A stretch of 64,000 nucleotides of DNA, taken from positions 6,014,001 through 6,078,000 of the forward strand of contig NZ_JASVWB010000002.1 of NCBI RefSeq assembly GCF_030287445.1. The letters are read 5' to 3'. The stretch is from Streptomyces sp. ALI-76-A (GTDB taxonomy: Bacteria; Actinomycetota; Actinomycetes; Streptomycetales; Streptomycetaceae). Below the pieces are notes generated by a model. That model saw only the letters and a program-made list of their open reading frames with translations. It was not told the DNA's origin and did not search any database. Of this stretch, positions 23,328 to 30,100 are shown in pieces; within the stretch, counting starts at the first letter, position 1, and the number at the start of each line of letters is the position of its first letter. Position numbers and translations under genes: made by a program.

Positions 23328-24998
23328 ATGCGACTCGTGATGAACGAACCGGTCGAGAGGATGGACCGGCCCTACTCCCGGCGCTGGTGGGCGCTGCTGG
23401 TCCTGTGTCTGAGCCTGCTGATCATCGTGATGGCGAACACCGCCCTCACCGTCGCCGCGCCCGACATGACCCAGGACCTGGGCCTGTCCAGCGCGGACCT
23501 CCAGTGGGTCATCGACGGCTACACCGTCCCGTACGCGGCGCTGATGCTGCTGCTCGGCGCGATCGGCGACAAGTACAGCCGCCGCGGCGCCCTCGTCCTG
23601 GGGCTGTTCGTGTTCGGGGGCGGGGCCGTGGCGGGCTCGCTCGTCGGCAGCTCCGCCGGGGTGATAGCGGCCCGCGCGGTGATGGGGGTGGGCGCGGCCA
23701 TGATCATGCCCGCCACGCTCTCCCTGCTCGCCGCCACCTTCCCGCGCGCGGAACGGGCGAAGGCGATCACCCTGTGGACCGCCACGGCCGGTCTCGCCAT
23801 CGCGGCCGGCCCGCTGCTCGCGGGCGCGCTGCTGGAACACCACAGCTGGAAGTCCACGTTCCTGATCAACGTGCCCGTCGCCGCCCTCGCGGTCGTCGGC
23901 GCCCTCCTGCTCGTCCCGCCGTCCAAGGCCCACGGGAAGGGGCGGATCGACTACGTCGGCGGACTGCTGTCGGTCGTCTGGATCGGCGCGCTGGTCTACA
24001 TGATCATCGAGGGGCCGCACTTCGGCTGGGGCGTCAAGGCGGTCACGGCCGCGGTCGTCGCGGGTGCCGGGCTCGTCCTGTTCGTGGTGTGGGAGCTGCG
24101 CCACCCGCGCCCGGTCGTCGACGTACGCCGCTTCACCGAGCGCCGGTTCGCGGGCTCCAACCTCGCCGTGGCCCTGTTCTTCCTGGCCGTCTTCGGCGCG
24201 TTCTACTACCTCACCCAGCATCTCCAGTTCGTCCTCGGCTACAGCGCCCTGGACACCGGTCTGCGCATGCTGCCCCTGGCCGGCGCGGTCTTCGTCGGCT
24301 CTGCCCTCACCGGCTACCTCACCCCGCGCGTCGGCATGAACGTCACGGTCACCGCGGGCATGGTCGGCGGCACGGTGGCCCTCGCGCTGCTCACCCAGGT
24401 CGACGCCGGTTCGTCGTACGGCGATCTCGTCGCCCCCCTCGTCGTCCTGGGCCTCGCGATCGGGCTCGCGCTCTCGCCCTGCACGGACGCGATCATGGGG
24501 GCGTTCCCCGAGTCCGAACTGGGCGTCGGCGGCGCCGTGAACGACACCTCGCTGGAGCTCGGCGGCTCGCTCGGCATCGCCATCCTCGGCTCGCTGCTGG
24601 CCACGTCGTACTCCGGCCACCTCGCGGACGCGACCGCCGGCAGCGGGCTGCCCGCGTCCGCCCTGGCCACCGCCCAGGACTCGGTCGGCGCCGGGTACGG
24701 GGTCTCCCAGGGCATCGCCGGACAGGCCGAGAAGGCCGCCGCGCAGGCGGCCCGCGCGGCCGACCCGCAGCAGGCGGAGCAGTTGCGGGCGCAGGCCGGC
24801 CAACTGACCGAGAGCGCCCGCCGGATGGCCGACGCGGTCGGCTCCTCCTTCTCCGACGCGGTCGCCCACACCAGCCTGATCGGTGCGGTGGTGCTGGGCG
24901 TCGGCACGGTGGTCGTCGCGGTGCTGCTGCCGCGCCGGGCGGCGGAGGTGACACGGGAGAGCGGGGACCGGGAGAAGGAACTGGCCGGCAGCCGCTGA
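23328..24998 (+). CDS. DHA2-type MFS multidrug exporter (14 TM)
   Basis: This 556-residue protein has about fourteen membrane helices. It carries DHA2 features: SSADLQWVIDGYTVPYAALMLLLGAIGDKYSRRG in the first loop (motif A), the GAAMIMPATLSLLAATFPRAERAKA segment and LWTATAGLAIAAGPLLAGALL (motif C). Such pumps use the proton gradient to expel drugs or self-made antibiotics. The start is uncertain: ATG at 23328 is 12 nt after AGGAAGG; GTG at 23337 and ATG at 23340 are alternatives. A soluble Ala/Gln-rich loop precedes the last helix (about residues 440-510). Control is probably by the divergent TetR protein. Confidence 0.92.
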   Translation: MRLVMNEPVERMDRPYSRRWWALLVLCLSLLIIVMANTALTVAAPDMTQDLGLSSADLQWVIDGYTVPYAALMLLLGAIGDKYSRRGALVLGLFVFGGGAVAGSLVGSSAGVIAARAVMGVGAAMIMPATLSLLAATFPRAERAKAITLWTATAGLAIAAGPLLAGALLEHHSWKSTFLINVPVAALAVVGALLLVPPSKAHGKGRIDYVGGLLSVVWIGALVYMIIEGPHFGWGVKAVTAAVVAGAGLVLFVVWELRHPRPVVDVRRFTERRFAGSNLAVALFFLAVFGAFYYLTQHLQFVLGYSALDTGLRMLPLAGAVFVGSALTGYLTPRVGMNVTVTAGMVGGTVALALLTQVDAGSSYGDLVAPLVVLGLAIGLALSPCTDAIMGAFPESELGVGGAVNDTSLELGGSLGIAILGSLLATSYSGHLADATAGSGLPASALATAQDSVGAGYGVSQGIAGQAEKAAAQAARAADPQQAEQLRAQAGQLTESARRMADAVGSSFSDAVAHTSLIGAVVLGVGTVVVAVLLPRRAAEVTRESGDREKELAGSR

Positions 24999-25016
24999 CC
25001 CGGTGAGATCCGGGCG

Positions 25017-25160
25017 TTGTCCCGGGGCTCTGCCCCCGGCCTCCGAGGTCTGTGCCCGCCCGCCATCGATTCGGTCGGCCGGGATGTGGCCCTTGTCCTG
25101 AGGGCTCCGCCCCGGGGCCTGTGCCGGCCCGCCACCCGACTCGGTCCGCCAGGACGTGGA
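25017..25160 (+). repeat. imperfect ~70-bp direct repeat with hairpins
   Basis: The gap after the MFS gene contains two related units, about 25017-25088 and 25093-25160, each TTGTCC...GGGCTC-GCCCC...GCCCGCCA...TCGGTC-GCC...GGACGTGG-like. The first includes a CCGGGGC-TCT-GCCCCCGG hairpin, so the region probably doubles as terminator for the convergent genes. This is the widespread GGGGCTC-GCCCC interspersed motif of Streptomyces, here duplicated. Confidence 0.5.
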
Positions 25161-25196
25161 ACTCGCCGTGGCGCCCCGCGCCGCCGGTGGCGTACC

Positions 25197-26114
25197 TCAG
25201 TCGCCTCTCCCCAGCGTCTCCGCCACCGCGCGCGGCAGCCACCGCCGGGTGTCGCCGAAGGAGAAGCCGAGGCGGGTGGCGCGGGAGTTGTCCATGCCGT
25301 AGGAGCGGGTGAACGAGAAGGGGGAGACCTCGCCGACCTCGACCGCGCGCCACACGGTCTCGCCGTCCGGGAAACGGTCGGCCACCGCCGCGCACAACTC
25401 CTCGGTGGTCAGCAGCCCGTGGGAGGCCGCGTTGACCGGGCCGGTGAAGTCCTGGTCCACCGCCCAGGCCAGGAAGTCGGCGATCTCCTCGACGTGGATG
25501 TAGGTGGCGGGCTGGTTGTCCACCGGTACGGCGATCGGCTCGCCGGCGCGGATGCGGTCGGCGTAGTGCTGGAGCCGGCCGGTGAAGTCGTCGGCGCCGC
25601 CCAGGACATGGGCCACGCGGACGGCCGCGGAGGGGAAGGCGGGGTCGGCGGCGAGGACCGCCTCCGCCTGCCGCTTGCCCTCGCCGTAGTGAGTGTCGAG
25701 GAACTCCGGCTTCTCCCAGGGGAGTCCGAGGTCCACCGGGACGGTCGTCGGGTCGACCGCCGCCTCCCGCACCGGCGCGATCGAGTCCTCGTACTCGTAC
25801 ACCTCGACCGTCGAGGTCAGCACATAGCGGCGGGTCCGGCCGGCGAGGACCCGGCGGGCGATCGCCGCCTGGCGCGGGGTGTAGCAGACCTGGTCGACGA
25901 CGACGTCGAAGGCGCGTGCGCCGAGCGCCCGCCGCAGCGCTTCCTCGTCGTTCCGGTCGGCGACCAGGTGGACAGCGCCCGCGGGCGGCGAGGAGGAACC
26001 GCGGTTCAGTACGGTCACCCGGTCCCCGGCGGCGAGCAGCCGCGTGACGAGCCGCTTGCCGACATAACGGTTTCCGCCGATGACCAGTACCTCTCGCGCC
26101 TTTTCCATGACCAT
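25197..26114 (-). CDS. NAD(P)-dependent SDR-type epimerase/reductase
   Basis: This protein is about 305 residues and an atypical extended short-chain dehydrogenase. The Rossmann motif is EVLVIGGNRYVGKRL, later segments include YVLTSTVEVYEYEDS and THYGEGKRQAE (a YxxxK-like pair), and an epimerase-type C-terminal region follows. It resembles NAD-dependent epimerase/dehydratase family proteins of unknown substrate. The ATG at 26114 has GGAG 4 nt upstream; ATG at 26108 is an alternative. It is divergent from an Lrp/AsnC regulator gene with only 39 bp between the starts, so shared control is likely. Confidence 0.85.
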   Translation of the reverse strand: MVMEKAREVLVIGGNRYVGKRLVTRLLAAGDRVTVLNRGSSSPPAGAVHLVADRNDEEALRRALGARAFDVVVDQVCYTPRQAAIARRVLAGRTRRYVLTSTVEVYEYEDSIAPVREAAVDPTTVPVDLGLPWEKPEFLDTHYGEGKRQAEAVLAADPAFPSAAVRVAHVLGGADDFTGRLQHYADRIRAGEPIAVPVDNQPATYIHVEEIADFLAWAVDQDFTGPVNAASHGLLTTEELCAAVADRFPDGETVWRAVEVGEVSPFSFTRSYGMDNSRATRLGFSFGDTRRWLPRAVAETLGRGD

Positions 26115-26153
26115 AATTCTCCAGCCGTACCCGCCCGTCCTGAAGGGGGAACC

Positions 26154-26663
26154 ATGGGAGTTCCGGCCGCCGCGCCGAAAGAACCTCGGCAGATACGTGC
26201 CGCCGCCGACGAAACATCGGTGGCCTTCGACGCGCTGGACCGACACATCCTGGAACTCCTGCAGACCGACGGCCGGATCAAGCTCAGCGAACTGGGCCGC
26301 CGGGTGAGGCTCAGCCCGGCGGCGGTCACCGAGCGGGTGCGGCGCCTGGAGGCGGCGGGCGTCATCAGCGGTTACGGCGCCCAGGTCGTCCCGGCCCGGC
26401 TGGGCTACCGCCTCCAGGCGTTCGTCCGGGTCGATCCGCACGGCGGCTTCACCCTCAAGCACCCCAGGACCCTGGAACTGATCGGGCGTCCGGAGATCAT
26501 CGAAGCGCACCACGTGGTCGGCGAGGACTGCTGGATCCTCAAGGTCGCCGTCCGGGACACGGTGCACCTGGAGGAGGTCCTGGAGAGGATCTCCGCCCTG
26601 GGCCGTACCACGACGTCGATCGTGCTGACCTCCCCGGTGGAGCGGAAACCGCTGTTGCCCTGA
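26154..26663 (+). CDS. Lrp/AsnC-family regulator
   Basis: This 169-residue protein has about 25 residues of unstructured head, then an AsnC HTH (FDALDRHILELLQTDGRIKLSELGRRVRLSPAAVTERVRRLEAAGVISGYGAQV) and a RAM ligand-binding domain (HHVVGEDCWILKVAVRDTVHLEEVLERI). Such regulators respond to amino acids. AAGGGGGA lies 3 nt before the ATG. It is divergent from the SDR gene, its most likely target. Its stop codon lies inside the promoter spacer of the downstream merR gene. Confidence 0.92.
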   Translation: MGVPAAAPKEPRQIRAAADETSVAFDALDRHILELLQTDGRIKLSELGRRVRLSPAAVTERVRRLEAAGVISGYGAQVVPARLGYRLQAFVRVDPHGGFTLKHPRTLELIGRPEIIEAHHVVGEDCWILKVAVRDTVHLEEVLERISALGRTTTSIVLTSPVERKPLLP

Positions 26664-26685
26664 CGTCGGCGTCAAGGCCTACGTT
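26655..26685 (+). promoter_or_regulatory. MerR-type promoter with 19-bp spacer
   Basis: TTGCCC (26655-26660) and TACGTT (26680-26685) are separated by exactly 19 bp, the over-long spacer typical of MerR-controlled promoters. The spacer contains the perfect dyad TGACG-TCGG-CGTCA (26661-26674). The -10 ends 6 nt before the merR-type ATG, which implies a leaderless transcript. Confidence 0.65.
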
Positions 26686-26691
26686 CGTGTC

Positions 26692-27120
26692 ATGCGCATC
26701 GGCGAGCTGGCCGCGCGGGCCGGGACCACGACCCGGACGTTGCGGTACTACGAGGCACGGGGGCTGCTGCCCGCGAAGCGGAACGGCAACGGGTACCGCG
26801 TCTACGACGAGGACGACCTGCTGCTGCTCCGGCAGATCAGGACGCTGCGGGACTTCGGGTTCGACCTGGAGGAGACGCGACCGTTCGTGGAGTGTCTGCG
26901 GGCCGGACACCCGGAGGGCGACACCTGCCCGGCGTCGCTCGCGGTCTACCGGCGCAAGCTGGACGAACTCGACGCGCTGATCGGTGAGTTGCAGGCCGTG
27001 CGCGCGCAGGTCGGCGCACAGCTGGTGCGGGCCGAACGGGCGCGGGACGAGCTGGCCGCCGAGGCGGCGGCTCCGGGTGGTCCGGAGCCGGTGTGCGAGT
27101 TGGGAGGGGTCGACGAGTGA
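26692..27120 (+). CDS. MerR-family regulator coupled to thioredoxin
   Basis: This 142-residue protein starts MRIGELAARAGTTTRTLRYYEARGLL, the MerR HTH. A wing (NGNGYRVYDEDDLLLLRQIRTLRDFGFDLEE) and a coiled-coil dimerisation helix (about residues 82-125) follow. Two cysteines are present (FVECLRAG and GDTCPAS), 17 residues apart, plus a third near the C-terminus (PVCELG); they could sense thiol stress or metal, but this is inference. The gene overlaps the thioredoxin gene by GTGA, so regulator and redox protein are co-translated. It lacks a leader and is probably autoregulated. Confidence 0.9.
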   Translation: MRIGELAARAGTTTRTLRYYEARGLLPAKRNGNGYRVYDEDDLLLLRQIRTLRDFGFDLEETRPFVECLRAGHPEGDTCPASLAVYRRKLDELDALIGELQAVRAQVGAQLVRAERARDELAAEAAAPGGPEPVCELGGVDE

Positions 27121-27449
27121 GCGGGGCAACGGGCGTGACCGAGGTGACGGACGCGGACTTCGAGGCGGAGGTGATCGGCGCGGATCTGCCGGTGCTGGTG
27201 GAGTTCACCGCCGACTGGTGCCCGCCGTGCCGGCAGATGGGACCGGTGCTCAGCGCCCTCGCCGCCGAGGAGGGTGAGCGGCTCAAGGTGGTGCGGCTGG
27301 ACGTGGACACCAACCCGGAGACCACGAACACGTACAAGGTGCTGTCGATGCCGACGTTCCTGGTGTTCCGCGGCGGTGAACCGGTGAAGGCGATGGTGGG
27401 GGCCCGGCCCAAGCGGCGGCTGCTGGCGGAGCTGGAAGAGGTCCTCTGA
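27117..27449 (+). CDS. thioredoxin
   Basis: This 110-residue thioredoxin fold has the active site TADWCPPCRQM (CPPC, not the CGPC of classical thioredoxin), the cis-proline region SMPTFLVFRGGE and a typical C-terminal helix. CPPC changes the redox potential, so a specialised role is likely. The GTG start has GGGAGGGG about 7 nt upstream and overlaps the merR stop. A strong terminator follows. MerR control implies induction by a specific stress. Confidence 0.92.
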   Translation: MSGATGVTEVTDADFEAEVIGADLPVLVEFTADWCPPCRQMGPVLSALAAEEGERLKVVRLDVDTNPETTNTYKVLSMPTFLVFRGGEPVKAMVGARPKRRLLAELEEVL

Positions 27450-27463
27450 CCTGTCCCCACACG

Positions 27464-27501
27464 AAGAAATCCCCCGAGCAATTGCGCTCGGGGGATTTCT
27501 T
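27464..27501 (+). terminator. intrinsic terminator of the merR-thioredoxin operon
   Basis: A perfect 16-bp stem (AAGAAATCCCCCGAGC and its complement) with a 6-nt loop and a T-rich 3' arm (ATTTCTTT) lies 14 nt after the stop. It is the best classical terminator in the window. Confidence 0.92.
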
Positions 27502-27597
27502 TGCGTATATTCAATGGTTTGCGGCTTCAGGGGACCTGTAATTGATCCGGCCGCAAAAGAAGTTCAGTGAGCACAGTATATCCGGGCGGGAGTGGAA

Positions 27598-29865
27598 TTG
27601 TCAAACGCCGACTTTCCAGATCGTGAATTGACGCGCGAGCAGGAATTCATCGACGACCTGTACGCACGCGTGGACGCGCTGCGCGGCGACACCGAGGTCT
27701 CCGTCACGGACGCGCTCGCCCAGGGCAACACGCCCATGCAGGCCAGGCTGGAGCGGGACATCCTGGTGGCCGAGCGCTCGGGGCTGCTCGCCGCGCTGAA
27801 CGCGGTCGACGGATCGCTCTGCTTCGGCCGGATCGACCTCACCTCCGGCGTCAGCCACCACATCGGCCGGATCGGCCTGCGCACCGAGGACGCCGAACGC
27901 ACCCCGATCCTGATCGACTGGCGGGCCGACGTCGCCCGCCCCTTCTACCTGGCCACCGGCCACACCCCGATGGGCCTGCGCCGGCGCCGGCACCTCACCA
28001 CGGAAGGCCGCCGGGTCACCGCCCTGCACGACGAGCTCCTGGACCTCGGCGACGCCACCCGCACCGGCCATGAGGACCCGAGCGGCGACGCCGTGCTGCT
28101 CGCCGCGCTCACCTCCGCGCGCACCGGCCGGATGAGCGACATCGTGCAGACCATCCAGGCCGAGCAGGACGAGATCATCCGCGCCCCCCACCGTGGGGTG
28201 CTGGTGGTCGAGGGCGGCCCCGGCACCGGCAAGACGGCGGTCGCCCTGCACCGGGCCGCGTATCTCCTGTACGAGCACCGGGAGCTGCTGGCCAAGCGGG
28301 CCGTCCTGATCGTCGGCCCCAACCCCGCCTTCCTCGGCTACATCGGCGAGGTGCTGCCCTCGCTGGGCGAGACCGGCGTCCTGCTGGCGACGGTCGGCGA
28401 ACTGTTCCCCGGGGTGCGGGCGACGGCGGCCGACACCCCCGAGGCGGCCGCCGTGAAGGGCCGCGCCGACATGGCCGACGTCCTCGCCGCCGTCGTACGC
28501 GACCGGCAGGCGCTGCCCGACCCGGTGATCACGATCGAGCACGACCGCGAGGTCCTGATGCTGGACGACGACCTGGTGAACATGGCCCGCGAGCGCACCC
28601 GGGCCGCCGGACTCCAGCACAACGCGGCCCGCGAGCACTTCGAGGGCCACATCCTCAACACCCTCACGGACATGGTCGCCGAACGCATCGGCACGGACCC
28701 CTACGACGGCTCCAACCTCCTGGACCCGAGCGACATCACCCAGATCCGCGACGAGCTGGCGGAGAACCCGGAGGTCTGGTCCGCCGTCGACCGGTTGTGG
28801 CCGCGGATCACCCCGCGCCGCCTGGTCGCCGACTTCCTCGCCGCACCCGAGGGATACCTGAGCGACGAGGACGCCGCCGCCGTCCGCCGCCCGGTGACGC
28901 GGGCGTGGACCGTGGCGGACGTACCGCTGCTCGACGAGGCGGCCGAACTGCTCGGCGAGGACGACCGGGTGGCGCGGGCGCGGGCGGAGCGCGAGCGGGA
29001 GAACCAGGTCGCCTACGCGCAGGGCGTGCTGGACGTGTCCTACGCCTCGCGGACCTACGAGTTCGAGGACAAGGACGAGGAGGACTCCGAGATCCTGTCC
29101 GCGCACGACATCATCGACGCCGAGCGGTTCGCCGAACGCCACGAGGAGGACGACCACCGCAGCGCCGCCGAGCGCGCGGCGGCCGACCGCACCTGGGCGT
29201 TCGGGCACATCATCGTCGACGAGGCGCAGGAACTGTCCCCGATGGCCTGGCGATTGCTCATGCGGCGCAGCCCCACCCGCTCGATGACCCTGGTCGGCGA
29301 CCCGGCGCAGACCGCGGAGGCGGCGGGCGTCGGCTCCTGGTCGAAGATCCTCCATCCGTACGTCGAGGACCGCTGGGAGCACACCCGCCTCGGGGTCAAC
29401 TACCGCACGCCGTCCGAGATCATGGACGTGGCGGCGGCCGTGGTGCGCGCGGAGCACCCCGGCTTCGAACCGCCGAGTTCGGTGCGGTCCACAGGGGTAC
29501 GGCCCTGGGCGCGCGCCACCGACGACCTTCCCGGCGCCGTGGCGAAGGCCGTCGAGGAACTGACCCCGGCCGAAGGGCGGCTCGCCGTGATCGCGCCGCG
29601 CGCGCTGCACCGGCGGCTGGCGGCCCGCCTGGACGGCGTGACGGCGGGTGGGGAGCCGGACCTGACCCGGACCGTCGTCCTCCTCGACCCGCGGCAGGCC
29701 AAGGGCCTGGAGTTCGACTCCGTGCTGGTGGTCGAGCCCGGACAGTACGGCACCAGCGACCTGTACGTGGCGCTGACCAGGGCGACACAGCGGCTCGGCG
29801 TGGTGCACACGGGGGCGCTGCCGGCGTCGCTGGCCGGCGCGTTCGGATCCGTCCGCGCGAGCTGA
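27598..29865 (+). CDS. HelD-like UvrD-superfamily RNA-polymerase-associated ATPase
   Basis: This protein is about 755 residues. The N-terminal helical arm (ELTREQEFIDDLYARVDALRG) and the DWRADVARPFYLATG segment, followed by a UvrD-type motor, are features of HelD. Motor motifs are VVEGGPGTGKTAVALHRA, IIVDEAQELSPMAWRLLMRR, LVGDPAQTAEAAG, AKGLEFDSVLVVEP and YVALTRATQRL. HelD proteins pull DNA and RNA off stalled RNA polymerase; some actinobacterial ones (HelR) displace rifamycin. I prefer the TTG at 27598, 5 nt after GGGAG, over the GTG at 27592, which sits on that Shine-Dalgarno. It is monocistronic, bounded by terminators and a mobile element. HelD family is likely; a rifamycin role is speculation. 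Confidence 0.85.
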   Translation: MSNADFPDRELTREQEFIDDLYARVDALRGDTEVSVTDALAQGNTPMQARLERDILVAERSGLLAALNAVDGSLCFGRIDLTSGVSHHIGRIGLRTEDAERTPILIDWRADVARPFYLATGHTPMGLRRRRHLTTEGRRVTALHDELLDLGDATRTGHEDPSGDAVLLAALTSARTGRMSDIVQTIQAEQDEIIRAPHRGVLVVEGGPGTGKTAVALHRAAYLLYEHRELLAKRAVLIVGPNPAFLGYIGEVLPSLGETGVLLATVGELFPGVRATAADTPEAAAVKGRADMADVLAAVVRDRQALPDPVITIEHDREVLMLDDDLVNMARERTRAAGLQHNAAREHFEGHILNTLTDMVAERIGTDPYDGSNLLDPSDITQIRDELAENPEVWSAVDRLWPRITPRRLVADFLAAPEGYLSDEDAAAVRRPVTRAWTVADVPLLDEAAELLGEDDRVARARAERERENQVAYAQGVLDVSYASRTYEFEDKDEEDSEILSAHDIIDAERFAERHEEDDHRSAAERAAADRTWAFGHIIVDEAQELSPMAWRLLMRRSPTRSMTLVGDPAQTAEAAGVGSWSKILHPYVEDRWEHTRLGVNYRTPSEIMDVAAAVVRAEHPGFEPPSSVRSTGVRPWARATDDLPGAVAKAVEELTPAEGRLAVIAPRALHRRLAARLDGVTAGGEPDLTRTVVLLDPRQAKGLEFDSVLVVEPGQYGTSDLYVALTRATQRLGVVHTGALPASLAGAFGSVRAS

Positions 29866-29884
29866 GGTCCCGCGGCTCCACCCG

Positions 29885-29915
29885 CGGACCCCCGGGCACG
29901 AGGCCCGGGGGTCCG
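29885..29915 (+). terminator. terminator of the HelD-like gene
   Basis: A perfect 13-bp stem CGGACCCCCGGGC/GCCCGGGGGTCCG with a 5-nt loop lies 19 nt after the stop and 17 bp before the second mobile element copy. Confidence 0.8.
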
Positions 29916-29931
29916 GAGGCGGGCAGCCCTG

Positions 29932-30100
29932 CTAGTGCCGTGGCAGGCAACGTTCGCCCCGTCGCGACGCCCGGCACGCCCTCTCGCCGCACCGGCCGAA
30001 AGCCCAAGTACATCCAGTACGAGGGCTTCCGGCCGGCACGCCGAGAGCACGCACCGGACGCCGCTCCTTGACGGGCAAACGTTGCCTGCCGCGGCACTAG
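29932..30100 (-). mobile_element. 169-bp MITE-like palindromic element, copy 2
   Basis: This is an inverted copy of the element at 15950-16118, with one visible difference in 169 bp. It has the same CTAG ends and hairpin architecture and no ORF. It lies between the convergent HelD-like gene and glgB. Its CTAG end at 30097-30100 contains the TAG stop of glgB, just as copy 1 ends on the stop of the HTH gene. Because the copies are inverted to each other, opposite element ends abut the two stops. Confidence 0.88.

Noticed and set aside
27502..27597. Rifamycin-associated regulatory element upstream of the HelD-like gene
   Set aside because: I looked for an inverted repeat of the published type and found none in the gap.
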